A stretch of DNA of 64,000 nt from Chimonanthus salicifolius. Lineage: Eukaryota > Streptophyta > Magnoliopsida > Laurales > Calycanthaceae. The position numbers and the translations under genes are program-made. Every line of letters starts with the position of its first letter. The stretch's first letter is position 1. Location: the NCBI GenBank assembly GCA_013350335.1, contig CM023540.1:18605828-18669827 (forward strand), in the 5' to 3' direction. Below are positions 10,006 through 20,249 of this stretch, in pieces. The notes beneath the pieces were generated by a model. The model saw nothing but the letters and a program-made list of their open reading frames with translations, ran no database searches and was not told the origin of the DNA.

Positions 10006-11556
10006 GCTGAACAAATGCATTGACCTAGTGTAATAAAAAATAAAATAAAAATCCCTGCAAACTACACTAATGCCCCTAGTCTTGGTTCTAGATCTTTCGG
10101 AGAGATTTAGGGCATCAAATGATATGATTTTTTTCTGAAAAATAGTAGATTATTTCATTAGGTTTTGTGTTGATCCAGTCAAAGATTGTATATATAGTCA
10201 TTTTGTGAGAGATATTAGAGCATCTGCAACGAGAGTCATCTCTTACTTTTCTTTGTTAATTTTTCTCTATTTTTTTTTCCTGATATTACTGTTTGTGTGT
10301 GATTGAATAGATCATCTTCTCCCAATATATTTTACAGAGAAAACAGGCAATGAACATTGTTGATCATGGGCCATTCTTCAAAATCTTAACATAAATATAA
10401 ATAATAAGTATGTAACATATTATAAATATTGATCGAAATATCAGTTTTTTAAAAGAATTAAAATATTAGTATTTCGTGCCACTGATATTTGGCCATATCG
10501 TTCAAATATTGGCCATGGTATCGGTAGATATTTTAGTTTTTTTTCTATAATTTTTTTTTAAAAAAAGAGTGCTTTTCTATTTTAAAAATTTTAATTAAAA
10601 AAAATTAAATAATTTTTTTTTGTCTGATATCCAATATCACCCTGGACCCAACTCCGGAAATTAAAAATTGGATAAAAGATTCGATTAGGCTTGGACCCAC
10701 TTATTCCCAACTGATAACCTATTTAAAAAGCGCTCAAAGTTCGAATCAAGCCTTTGTGGTGGGGCTCTATTCGCATCTCAAAAGCTTATTATTCCATACA
10801 TTATTAAAACTTTATTCTCAGATGTTTTATTTTTTAAATTGAATCAAATCCTATTATTTGACTTGATTGGATGTGAATAAATCTTGGAGTTAATTCATCT
10901 TTTAAAGTAATTACGTTCATTTAATAATCATTGCATTTTTTTATTTTTCATTATTGTTATTATCATTTCATCCTTTTATTCTAGATATTTCATGTAACTC
11001 GTTGTTCATTCAACTCTTGAGATTTTCTTCTCTATTAGACAAATGAAATAAAAGACATAATAATAAAAAATATTTTAAAATGAGATTTTGCGAGTTAGAA
11101 GAATTCGATTCAACTTTTTTTTTTATAATTTAAAAATAGAGAAAATTTATATAAAAATTGAATTAAAATAGAAAAATCATTATTATTAGTGATTTTGAAG
11201 GATATTGGTGAGATTCTTTATATTATTGTATAAAAATAGAAAATTCTATACACAAATATGTGAATTAAATAAAATTATAAATCTCTTACAAATACCATTC
11301 ACCGGAAGCACGTTCTTCTTCCCAGTGGTTTTAACTTGTAATATGACTTTTTATTTTTTATACTTTTACATTTAAAACTTTCTCTCTAAAGAAATTAAAG
11401 TGATAGGATTAACATGTATGCGAGTGGGAAGCAAAGATACAGTTGAAGAGACAACTGTTTAAGCATTGTAATTTGCAAATTTGCAGCCCAAAGTCCTGAA
11501 GATAGGAGCGTGTTCTGGACGAAGACCAGCATGTTGTTTCCATTGGCAGGGAGATA
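9739..11556. other. Gene-free spacer, copy A (matches 36611-38600)
   Basis: The first 40 bp keep a TATA-like GTTTATATAGC that, in copy B, lies upstream of the microprotein. The rest is AT-rich with TATCGG-type patches (10430-10640). No coding frame was found. Confidence 0.55.
9934..10003 (+). repeat. (AT)n microsatellite
   Basis: About 70 bp of uninterrupted AT dinucleotides. The corresponding place in copy B (about 36790) has no such tract, so it expanded or arrived after the duplication. Confidence 0.95.
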
Positions 11557-11901
11557 TTGTTGGGCCTGAGTTTCCAGTCCGAAAATACTAATCTAATAGG
11601 TGGAGTTGCCCAGCCCCTTATAATTCTCTATTTTCCCCCTTTTCCAACCGATGTGGGACTGGTTTGCAACCCCAACAGATATAAAGGGGGTGATATAATA
11701 CCCAGTGTTGCTGCTGGAGGTCCCATGGTAGGAGGCAGTTATGGAACAAGAATGTCCCAACCAGCAAAGTACCAACAGTTGTTGTAGTAGGGGAGGAGGT
11801 CCCCATTCCGAATATGGTCGAGATAGCACTAGTAAACACCGAAGGGCTAACAGGTTGGGGGAGATTCCAAACAACAGAGAGAACTCTCAAGATTGCGGAG
11901 G
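11557..11901. other. Transposon-like spacer with copy in B
   Basis: The stretch GAGTTGCCCAG...CCAACCGATGTGGGAC recurs at 38640-38860 with a small internal deletion in B. No conserved frame was found between the copies. Confidence 0.4.
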
Positions 11902-12222
11902 TCAGTATTGGAAGCTAAAAACAGAACCATGCTCCTTAATGTCAGATGGGATAGCCAAGGAAATGGACTGATTTGGTTTGGTTTTGTGATTGAAAATCCT
12001 GTTATTCCTCTCATTCCAAGTGTGCCAGACAAGAACTGGAACAGTCAATTGGGCCGCAGGTCTTGGAGTTGGCAAGAGAGGTGTAATCTTGAAGAATGCC
12101 ACCAGTGGAACTGTAGTAGCCAAATTTACGCTTGATGAACCCCAGATAGAGTGGCTCGTACAGCAATGAAGATGTTCTCTGGTTTCCGGATGAATATGGC
12201 AAAGGATACACATGGGGTTCAC
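11902..12222 (-). pseudogene. L1-type LINE reverse transcriptase end (zf-RVT-like) fragment
   Basis: The minus-strand frame reads MCILCHIHPETREHLHCC, about 25 residues later reaches VALF-type hydrophobic sequence, and then LVWHTWNERNNRIF. The CxxC...E..HL..C arrangement followed by W..WNERNxRxF is the pattern at the C-terminal zinc-binding region of plant L1-type non-LTR retrotransposon proteins. No upstream polymerase domain is present. The fragment falls inside a stretch (about 11855-13150) that is replaced in copy B by the LTR block at 38864-43181. Confidence 0.6.
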
Positions 12223-12232
12223 TTGAATGCAA

Positions 12233-13541
12233 TATAAGCTTTATATTTTCACATTTTTATTAATTTATTTTTATAGTATGGCAATGTGATTAAAATATTT
12301 CTATATCATTTTATTAATTTTTTCACAAGAAATTTAGGACAATAAGAAGTATCTCGAAAAACTCAAATTTCATTAATTTTTAAGAAAAAACTTGAAAAAC
12401 CATACATACACTCTATAAATGATTCAGGTGGATCTTTACGCATGCAGTACCAAATAGAATGAAGAAAAGTACAGAAAATCCCATTCAGATTGGTTCAGTC
12501 ACAGGGAACCTTCTAAATAAATTTATTACCATCTTATTTAGTAGACTTCATGCCTAGATATAATAAGTTGTTCTGAAGGGAACATTGACAGGAGAAAGAA
12601 AATGTTGAAAAATAATATATTTTAACTTATCACATTTTTTATTTTAAAAAAAGGGTACATTCTACCTTGTCTCTCATCTTCGTTGTGGAAAGATCCATCG
12701 TGAGTTTAGTTGATCAGACTTATTTAGGAAACAGTTTAAAAAAAAGGAAATACTCTAGAAATTGTGTAATTTATTTATTTTTAATTCGAGATTGTACTTT
12801 GTCACTCTTTTTTTATACTTTCCAAATCCTCTCTTTCCATTTATTTTATGGTTAGTGCTTTAAAAACTAAAATCAAACCATATAATTGGACTTGGTTTGG
12901 TGTGTGAACTATGAACCAACTTTTTAAGCCATTTGCTTTTAACACAGTTCAGTTTTCAAAAACATTTATATCATCGTTACAAAGGGGTTTCTAATTATTA
13001 TAAATCTATATATTTAATTTAACTTTTACAATTTACCATGTCATTAAAATGTTCTGCTAACATGGTGACTAAACATGATTTAGCTTAACAGTTAAATCTA
13101 ATTAGATAAAAATTATGATAAAAATAAAATAAATAAGTTAATTTTAGATCATTGAGCATGAGATTTAGCAGCAGCTCATACTCTCATACCACTCAAAACT
13201 CTTCTTTTTATTCTTTTGTTGTTTCTTCTTGAGAGGTTTCTTTTTAGGCTACTTATTTAATTGGATTTTGAGTTGGGTTAGGTCTTTGGATTTTTTAAGC
13301 TGTTGGTTGAATTGGATTCTGACTTTTCTTTTTTGTATAGGGAGAGAGATACATATATTTTGTAAAGATTTCAAGTGGGGGGAGTTACTCAAATGCTTCC
13401 TAAAGATTTTAAGAGGGGGAGTTACTGATTTACAATGAAATAGATATAGAATTTTGAAAGATCTTTTGTAGATCATCTCAATTTTTTAGATCTGATGTTT
13501 GTGTTTGAACTCTGATCTTTTAAAGTAAGCTTGCTGTGTTT
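12233..13541. other. AT-rich spacer, partly repeated downstream
   Basis: Positions 12660-13200, including CATCTTCGTTGTGGAAAGAT and GGACTTGGTTTGGTGTG, recur at 34690-35060 and, with an expanded minisatellite, at 58279-59090. No gene was seen. Confidence 0.6.
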
Positions 13542-13561
13542 GAGAGAGAGAGAGAGAGAGA
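13542..13561 (+). repeat. (GA)n microsatellite, copy A
   Basis: About 20 bp of GA repeats; copy B has about 39 bp at 43517-43555. This is ordinary length change between duplicates. Confidence 0.9.
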
Positions 13562-15566
13562 AGTGCATGAAAAGCAGAGAAAGCACAAGAAAGATGGTAG
13601 GGTTCTGAATTATTCCTATTACATGTATATTTTTTGTTGCTTTGGTTGTTGAAAAAAGAGAGAGGAAGAAGAAATCATTAAAATATTCCAAGAAGAGTAG
13701 TAGCTTGTTAAGTCGATGTTCTTCTGTTAATTCTTCTGTTTTCATTTTTTGTTTTTTTGTTAATGTTGTTTTCTTTTTATTACTTCAAGGATATATCAAT
13801 TTCCTGGTTTCTTTGCAGGATTTCCAGGGGGTTTCTCATTTTCTTGGTGGGTTTTGCATTTATTCTCGTCTCCTTGTGGAATCACTAATTTCTATGTCTG
13901 AAACTCTAATTTAGGTTTTGAATAAGGAAATAACAATTCTATGGGCACCCATGAGTTTTTAAGAGTTGATTAGATGTTTCTTAATTGTTTCTAAGTATTT
14001 TTTTAATTTATTTTGCTCATGTTTAATTGTTCCATTCGTGGAGAACAATTAGGAATGACTCGTCAACATCTAATTTGGTGAATAAGGGTGTATATAAATA
14101 AATGATGATAATGAAAGATGCCAACCATAGAAGATTTGTAGGACCTGACTGCCATGGCTTTGGGTTTTCGCTTGTAAGTAAGGGTTGTGGGACACCCATA
14201 GAATTCCAAGTTTAATGGCTTGTTATATATCTTAATTAATTTTAAATGAAATTTGAATTTCAAATTTTCAAACTCTAATTAGACTTAGAATAAAATCTGA
14301 TTTATAGGCCAAACAGACAAACGGGCTCTTATCGGGCCGCGGACTGTCCGATAGCCCGTTCGGGCCGGACTCGAGACTATTTGGATCCTGTATATCTGGG
14401 CTGGCCGAGGACAGTCAGATTATCCTTTCGGGCCGGGTCGGATCCTGTCAGGCCGGGCCTGATCAGGGTCCAATTACAGGCGTATCATGTATTATTTAAC
14501 GGGAGTACTCACAAAGTATTCATGAAAATAATTTGTCGAATTCAAATATGAAGACCAATTTCAATGAAAATTTTATAAAATGGTTAATAGATCTTTAATG
14601 CTCTATGGAGTAAAGGGTTAGACAACGAAGAAAAATAAAAAAGATGTAAGAGATATAAAGAAAGACATGACTAACAATAAATTGATTGACATTATAATTA
14701 ATGATTGGTCAAATGAAAAAGTAGAATTCAGAAAATCAAATAGATGAAATTTTTTATTTTTATGATGATAATAATGTTGTTGAACAAATATCAAATTAAA
14801 ATTCAAAACAGGATCATAAAATGGGCTTTACATTGTAACCCTATTCCACGAGCAGGATTCAGCTTTTTTAAATTTGTTAAAACGAGTGACCTTGGACTAC
14901 CCAACAGATTGTGAACAGGCCTGAGCTTCAATGATAATGGGCTTAGGCTTGGCTTGGGCTTGGGCGAATGAACGCCCAACTTAATCCTGGCCCGTGATCA
15001 TCCCTTAATTGTACGACTCCACCAAATTGGGTGTGGAGAGTGAGGCCGAAGGGTGGCTTTAAAGGGCCCATAATATATACATGGTGTAATAAAATGTTAT
15101 TATATGGTGTAAATAATGAGTTTTAATAATATAAAAGTTAGAGAAAAATAGTTGATATTGTCATGTCTCATCTAATAAAATTAGGATTGAGATAAATTTT
15201 TAAATTGTACATGTCGCTGCATATTACTTTGAATTACTTGTTTATCTTTGAGGCAGTAGTTACATAAAACATGAGCATAGACATTGGGTCATTAAGTAGC
15301 AATAAGTCAAGTTAGATTGGTTATATATAATAATAAGAAAAATTGTCAGAGTCAGTTTATTCTAAATTTTAATTTGACTTGGACTCAGATTTTTTATATA
15401 ATTTTTTTTTTTTTGATAATTGAGATAAAAATCTTATTTTAATAGATGTGAAAGATAAGATGAACTCCTCTTTTAAATGGAGTGATTACTATGTTAGACT
15501 AATGCAAACTCATGAATTTCTCTTTAATTGCTTTAAAATTTACATGCAATTTTTCCAGAGTTTCAA
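13562..15566. other. Spacer, copy A (matches 43556-45560)
   Basis: No gene was recognised. The region includes a GC-rich patch with repeated CGGGCC motifs at 14320-14480 and an RTE-LINE remnant at 14568-14745. The first 350 bp are T-rich and look like a leader or intron but connect to no frame. Confidence 0.5.
14568..14745 (+). pseudogene. RTE-type LINE remnant, copy A
   Basis: The frame KFYKMVNRSLMLYG.KG. resembles the conserved KFYRxAIRPAxLYGxECW stretch near the C terminus of plant RTE-clade reverse transcriptases, here with a stop in place of the Trp. Copy B (44563-44734) keeps the Trp. Similar fragments occur at about 35150, 56130 and 60188. Confidence 0.5.
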
Positions 15567-15567
15567 T

Positions 15568-15760
15568 CCGTAAGGGTTAGCTTGATGGTTAAGAACCCAA
15601 TAAATCGTGGGAAGTTTTGGGTTCAAGTCTCACTCTCAATATATAAAGGTCACTCTCTCTAATTTTACCCGATGTGTGTAGATAGAGAAGTTTGCACATG
15701 CCCTAAAGATTTAGTCAGGTGCTCTATGAGGCCTGGAGAACCATATCCGCACTCTGTATT
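15568..15760 (+). mobile_element. tRNA-derived SINE, copy A
   Basis: A pol III A box (TTAGCTTGATGG, 15577-15588) and B box (GGGTTCAAGTC, 15619-15629) sit at normal spacing, followed by a tail with GGTCACTCTCTCTAATTTT. It does not fold as a tRNA. The same family occurs at 45566-45756 (copy B), inverted at 33455-33603, and as a fragment near 56850-56965. Confidence 0.7.
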
Positions 15761-16964
15761 GAACAACAAAAGAATGCAGTAGTTATTGAAATTCGTGAGA
15801 TAATCACTATAAGATTAGAGTTAATACGCTAGAAGTTCTAGAGTCGATGGAACGTGTGAAATTAGATTCTTCATTTTAACTCAAAAAATTCACTAGTGTG
15901 AAATTAGATTCTTCATTTTAACTCATGAAATTCACAATTAAAGCTAAAGAATAATAATTACTCACAACTCATTAAATAATTATTCAGGGCAAGACTCAAC
16001 CTTTTGGTCCTCTGTGGATAGTACGATTGAAAAAACGCGAAACCTAGTTGGAAAGTAACAAACTTTCAGGCTTACAAGACAACCAAGCACGGCGCCAAAA
16101 CTGAGAGGCGGACTGTTGGAAGCCCGACGGGAGAACGAGAGACCCCGCCTGGATTGAAAGTAACACAAGTTGACCGAAAAACTTTTCCGATCACCTGATC
16201 TAAGGTCGAGAAGAAGATATGGTATATTAAAGTGTTATGAAGGATTCAATAGTTGAGCCTCCATAGATGAGACCTGGGCCCATAATTTAATCAAATGGGC
16301 CCACTTATTTTCACATAATCGAGCCAGGTTTCTTTTTTTATTTTGGCACCCAGCCATTCATCTCAGCCCATTGTTTTATATGAAAAATATTTCATAGTTC
16401 CGCCACAAATGGAAATTCTTGTTTTAACGTAATAAGTTGACTTGGATTTAATTTGAAAATAAATTTCAAGTAAAAAACCATGACACATGTCTCTAGAATC
16501 TAGATCTTTAGACATTTGATTACTCAACTGTATATAAGTAGTAAATTAAATTAAATATAACTTTATGTACATACTATAACTTTTTAAAAATTAAATTAAA
16601 TTAAATATTTCTAAAGGATACCACTCACAAGGCAGCAGTGAGAAGAAAATATAATTCAAATGTTAAAAATATAAATAATCATCTGAACATTCGAACAAAT
16701 TTAATTTTAATATTTTTTTTTATAAAAGCTAAATGAATAAATTTGGAGAGCCAATTCGTTGAAAGAACACAAGTCAACTCCTGAGCTGGTGCCCATACAT
16801 TGCTCTGCCCATACATTCTTAAGATTCCAACCCAACCAAAAGTTGTTCTCTGATGAAGTAGTATGTTCTATTCATAATTCCTGCCAAAAAAAAGAAAATT
16901 AAATTTTATTAAATTCAATCTCATTCAAACTTGAAAGGCACAATTTCCTCATACCTGTTTTATG
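15761..16964. other. 3' flank of CNL A, flank module M1
   Basis: No separate gene was found. From about 16230 to 16830 the sequence is a module that recurs, diverged, at 20790-21450 and 22090-22880 (upstream of the same gene) and in copy B. Landmarks are CAGCCCATTGTTTTAT, TTTAATTTGAAAATAAATTT, ACATGTCTCTAGA and, where retained, CAAGTCAACTCCTGAGCTGGT. Confidence 0.6.
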
Positions 16965-19900
16965 TTAAAAGACCTCAGACGTAGATACAGAAATGCTCGT
17001 CCAGAATTCGTAGATCCTGAAGTGTGGGAAATGCGCGTCCAGAATTCGTAGATCCTGAAGTGTGGGGGGCCGCTCCGCTTCAGGCAAAGACGTAATGTGC
17101 GGGCAGTCGTAGATACGTAGTGAAACGAGGGAGGTGAGGTTCCGCAGCCCCTTGGGCATGGACTTGAGATTAACGCAACTTGTAACTTCAAGAATTCTCA
17201 TGGGGGCAGAGACTCCTGTTCCTTGCAACGTGTCCAACTCTGACAAAGATATGAGACTTTCGCAATTCTCAATGGACAAATCTTCCAATCGATTAAGGTG
17301 TTGAAACAATCCTTTAGGCAGTGATACTAGCTCTGGAAATGATTCTATTGATAAAGAGGAAAGAGTTGTGAGGTGAAACATTGACCTCAACAACATCTGA
17401 TTGCAATTCCCCAGTACTAACTGACGAAGAGATGGGAGCAAAGGAATGGTAGTCAATTGCTGGCAAGAAAATAACGTCAGAGTGTCAAGGGTCGAGGGAA
17501 GGATTGGCAATTCCATTAGCTTGGGGCAATTGAGAATTTCAAGACGACGGAGGTGAGGGAGATCACCTTCCTCAACTTCACACCATTCCACTAGATTATC
17601 CATGTCTAAGATTCTTAGAGTATCCAACGATGGAAACCCTTTGATCTCACCAGTACCACAAAATTCACGGCCAATGTGCTTCACTTGACCCATTTTCTTG
17701 ATGTCCAGAACTTGGAGGAAGCGTAGTCGGCCAAGAGGTGGAAGGAACTTGCATCTTGTACAACCGTCAAGAACAACCCTGACTAGATTCGAGTGCAGTG
17801 TATTTAGCATCCAACTTGGAAAGGTAGTGCCTCCATAGTTCTCTAGTGACAGCTCTTTGAGGTTAGTGTTAGGTTGAAGGACTTCAAGTATCTCCATTGC
17901 CTGATGTGATGCTGCCTCATCTTCTTGGTTTCTTTCAGCATATTCTTTACTCCATCCCAACACTAGCTTCCGAATGTGTGTTTTATTCTTCATATTGACA
18001 TCTATAGCTGCTTCCACATTTTCCACATTCTCCAACTGTGAAATGGAGATTGCTCCTCTAAGTTCTGTCAGGCTCTTCAACTCTACAATGCCATATCCAC
18101 TCTCTCTACCCACTATAAATTTGGACATTGTTTGTAAGCAAGTCAGCTTGCCAATTCCCTGTGGCATACATTTCAATTTGTTACAACATTCTAGATCAAG
18201 ATGTTGGAGGTTTACAAGTTTTCTTGTTTCTTTTGGTAGCTGGAGAAGTTCAGTGCAAAATTGTAGCCTCAGTATTTGAAGATTGTAACAATTGCTAACT
18301 GATTCAGGTAGTGTGCGTATAGATGTAAGAGAGAGGTCAAGATAGCGCAGATGTTTCAAGTTGCAAATTGAATCTGGCAACTTTGTTATCGAACTAGGAC
18401 TCAATTTTAGTACACGTAGGCATGACAACCTCGCAACCAAATCACATAGGACTTCATTGGTCAACATGGGTATCGAAAAATAACTAGAACCACCACCTAC
18501 CAACATGAATGTCCGTAACTTCATGGATTTTTCAAAAGCTTCAACATTTATTTTCCACGTATCTGGGCTGAGAACAAATGATGAATGGCGAGCTTTCTCA
18601 GGAATATGACTTTTCTTCCCATGTTCAATTCTAAAACACTCTCCGTTTGAAATTGATTGCGCTAAGTCATGTATGAGATCGTGCATCATATATCCTAAAG
18701 AAGGATATTCAACTTTATCTGAATGAAAAAAGGATCTCGACAACAAATCATCAAAACAATCGCTTCCTATTTCCTCCAAACGCCTTCCCTCAATTGGCGA
18801 AATAAAATCTGATGCTATCCAAAATTGGATCAACTCATCCTTCTTAAATTTGTAATCTTTAGGAAAAATGGAACAGTATGCAAAACACTGCTTAAGATGT
18901 ATTGGCAAATGATGATAGCTTAACTTAAGAGTTGGTAAGATGTCATCATGTTTGACTGGTAAGTTCCAAATTTCACTTTCTAAGATACTTCTCCAGTAAC
19001 TTTCATCTCTTCTGGAAGATAAAAGACCCCCAATTGCCTTTAATGCCAAAGGCAAACCCTGACACTTGCGGACAAGTTTCTCTCCAATTTCTAACAAATT
19101 TGGATGTGCATTGCTTCCCCCATTTGCAAATGCATGTGCCATGAGCAATGCCATGCAGTGATCATGTGGAAGAATTTCCAATCGGTAGGTATGAATGGCA
19201 TCCATGGTTGATGAAACTGTATCACTCCTTGTAGTCGCTAATATTTTACTTCCTTGTGTGCCGACATTGAATGGAACCCTCAGGCTATCCCAAACATTGT
19301 GGTTTTCATTCCACACATCATCTAACACAATTAAAGACCTCTTTCCCCTCAAGATATCCTCAAGGCTACGTTGCATTGGGTCAAGACCTGATAAGTTACA
19401 GCCACTTCTAGTGGCCGATTCTATGATGTCTCTGGTAAGCCTTTGCAGATCAAAATCTTCAGACACACAAACCCACGCGCGAAGATCGAAATGATTCTTT
19501 ATATCCTCATCATTATAAACAAGCTGGGCGAGGGTCGTTTTCCCAAGGCCTCCCATGCCTACTATGGAAATCACAGTAGCATTTTTTCCATTGGAATTAT
19601 TATTCGACATCAGCAAGTCTATTATCTGAATTTTATCCTCTGTCCTGCCAAAGGTGTTGGATTCGTCCACTAAGGAACTAGTGGGTGGTCGGACTCTATC
19701 TTCGAGCAGGCTCCTACCATCTCTTGCTCTAAGATGGAAGTGGTCTCGCTCTTTAGAGATCTTATCTAATCGACTGTTGATCTCTTTGATCCTACGTGCT
19801 ATGTGATGTCGAAATTGTATTGGGTTTGAAGTAAAACAGGACAAGAAACTCAGTACCTGTTTCTTCTTGCGAGCTTCCACTTTTGATTGTAGAACTTCAT

Positions 19901-20168
19901 ATGCCAACTCGTCCAGTACATCATCAGCATCATAAGCAACATCTTTAAGCTTTCCTAGCCAATCTTTCACAGCTTTGTCCTTCAGTTGCCTTTCCTCTGC
20001 ATCTTCAAGCACTGCTTTGATGCTTGATAGTGTGGTTGACAGATTCTCAAGATCGTCATCGAGATTCCATATGGATCGGACTTCATCTATCAGGGGGGAT
20101 GCCATGGTTTTGAATATCACATTCAAAAGTGGGGAAAGAATAGCTTCAGCCATGATTGTATTCTGCAA
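16965..20168 (-). CDS. CC-NBS-LRR disease-resistance protein (RGA-type), copy A
   Basis: This is an intact 1067-aa intracellular immune receptor of the CNL class. Such proteins sense pathogen effectors and switch by ADP/ATP exchange, often ending in a resistosome and cell death. Domains: Rx-type coiled coil about 8-130 (with the EDVID-region sequence DVAYDADDVLDE at 76-87); NB-ARC with P-loop GMGGLGKTT 204-212, kinase-2 LIVLDDVW 279-286, RNBS-B GSKILATTR 306-314, GLPLA 371-375, RNBS-D CFAYCSIFP 428-436 and MHD 495-497; leucine-rich repeats about 560-1045. All switch residues are present. The natural start may be the second Met (residue 6, codon at 20153), giving MAEAILSPLL, the usual CNL start. 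The C terminus is altered by a 38-bp tandem duplication (16991-17066), which shifts the frame after RPPTLQDL relative to copy B. A possible splice donor (CAG/GTATG) lies just after the stop. It is a single open frame with no intron in the coding part. Confidence 0.93.
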   Translation of the reverse strand: MQNTIMAEAILSPLLNVIFKTMASPLIDEVRSIWNLDDDLENLSTTLSSIKAVLEDAEERQLKDKAVKDWLGKLKDVAYDADDVLDELAYEVLQSKVEARKKKQVLSFLSCFTSNPIQFRHHIARRIKEINSRLDKISKERDHFHLRARDGRSLLEDRVRPPTSSLVDESNTFGRTEDKIQIIDLLMSNNNSNGKNATVISIVGMGGLGKTTLAQLVYNDEDIKNHFDLRAWVCVSEDFDLQRLTRDIIESATRSGCNLSGLDPMQRSLEDILRGKRSLIVLDDVWNENHNVWDSLRVPFNVGTQGSKILATTRSDTVSSTMDAIHTYRLEILPHDHCMALLMAHAFANGGSNAHPNLLEIGEKLVRKCQGLPLALKAIGGLLSSRRDESYWRSILESEIWNLPVKHDDILPTLKLSYHHLPIHLKQCFAYCSIFPKDYKFKKDELIQFWIASDFISPIEGRRLEEIGSDCFDDLLSRSFFHSDKVEYPSLGYMMHDLIHDLAQSISNGECFRIEHGKKSHIPEKARHSSFVLSPDTWKINVEAFEKSMKLRTFMLVGGGSSYFSIPMLTNEVLCDLVARLSCLRVLKLSPSSITKLPDSICNLKHLRYLDLSLTSIRTLPESVSNCYNLQILRLQFCTELLQLPKETRKLVNLQHLDLECCNKLKCMPQGIGKLTCLQTMSKFIVGRESGYGIVELKSLTELRGAISISQLENVENVEAAIDVNMKNKTHIRKLVLGWSKEYAERNQEDEAASHQAMEILEVLQPNTNLKELSLENYGGTTFPSWMLNTLHSNLVRVVLDGCTRCKFLPPLGRLRFLQVLDIKKMGQVKHIGREFCGTGEIKGFPSLDTLRILDMDNLVEWCEVEEGDLPHLRRLEILNCPKLMELPILPSTLDTLTLFSCQQLTTIPLLPSLRQLVLGNCNQMLLRSMFHLTTLSSLSIESFPELVSLPKGLFQHLNRLEDLSIENCESLISLSELDTLQGTGVSAPMRILEVTSCVNLKSMPKGLRNLTSLVSLRIYDCPHITSLPEAERPPTLQDLRILDAHFPHFRIYEFWTSISVSTSEVF
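16991..17066 (-). repeat. 38-bp tandem duplication at the CNL A C terminus
   Basis: CGTCCAGAATTCGTAGATCC...GTGGG is present twice (16991-17028, 17029-17066). Because 38 is not a multiple of three, the two repeats are read in different frames and the last roughly 25 residues differ from copy B, which has one diverged unit. Confidence 0.9.
19538..19559 (-). promoter_or_regulatory. Possible miR482/2118 target site in the P-loop codons (CNL A)
   Basis: The coding strand reads GGCATGGGAGGCCTTGGGAA over the GMGGLGK codons. The miR482/2118 family is known to target this codon stretch in many plant NLRs, with preference for GGNATGGGNGG followed by T-GG-AA. The match is by eye only and no miRNA gene was found in the window. 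Confidence 0.35.
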
Positions 20169-20233
20169 GAATGGAAGGAAGACACCACTCTAGACAAACG
20201 GAGATGTTTTGTGCTGCTTCAGTTTGGATACGA

Positions 20234-20242
20234 GTATATAAC
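20234..20242 (-). promoter_or_regulatory. Candidate TATA box of CNL A
   Basis: The minus strand reads GTTATATAC, about 80 bp upstream of the MAEA start codon at 20153. The same place in copy B (50389-50397) reads GTAATATAC. Position and orientation fit a core promoter. Confidence 0.4.
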
Positions 20243-20249
20243 ATTAGTG

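Noticed and set aside
13200..13920. Leader or first exon of a gene (GA-rich tract, then T-rich sequence)
   Set aside because: No frame is conserved between copies A and B and no splice-consistent coding continuation was found.
15568..15640. Possible tRNA gene from A- and B-box matches
   Set aside because: No acceptor stem or cloverleaf, and a retroposon-like tail follows. It is a SINE.
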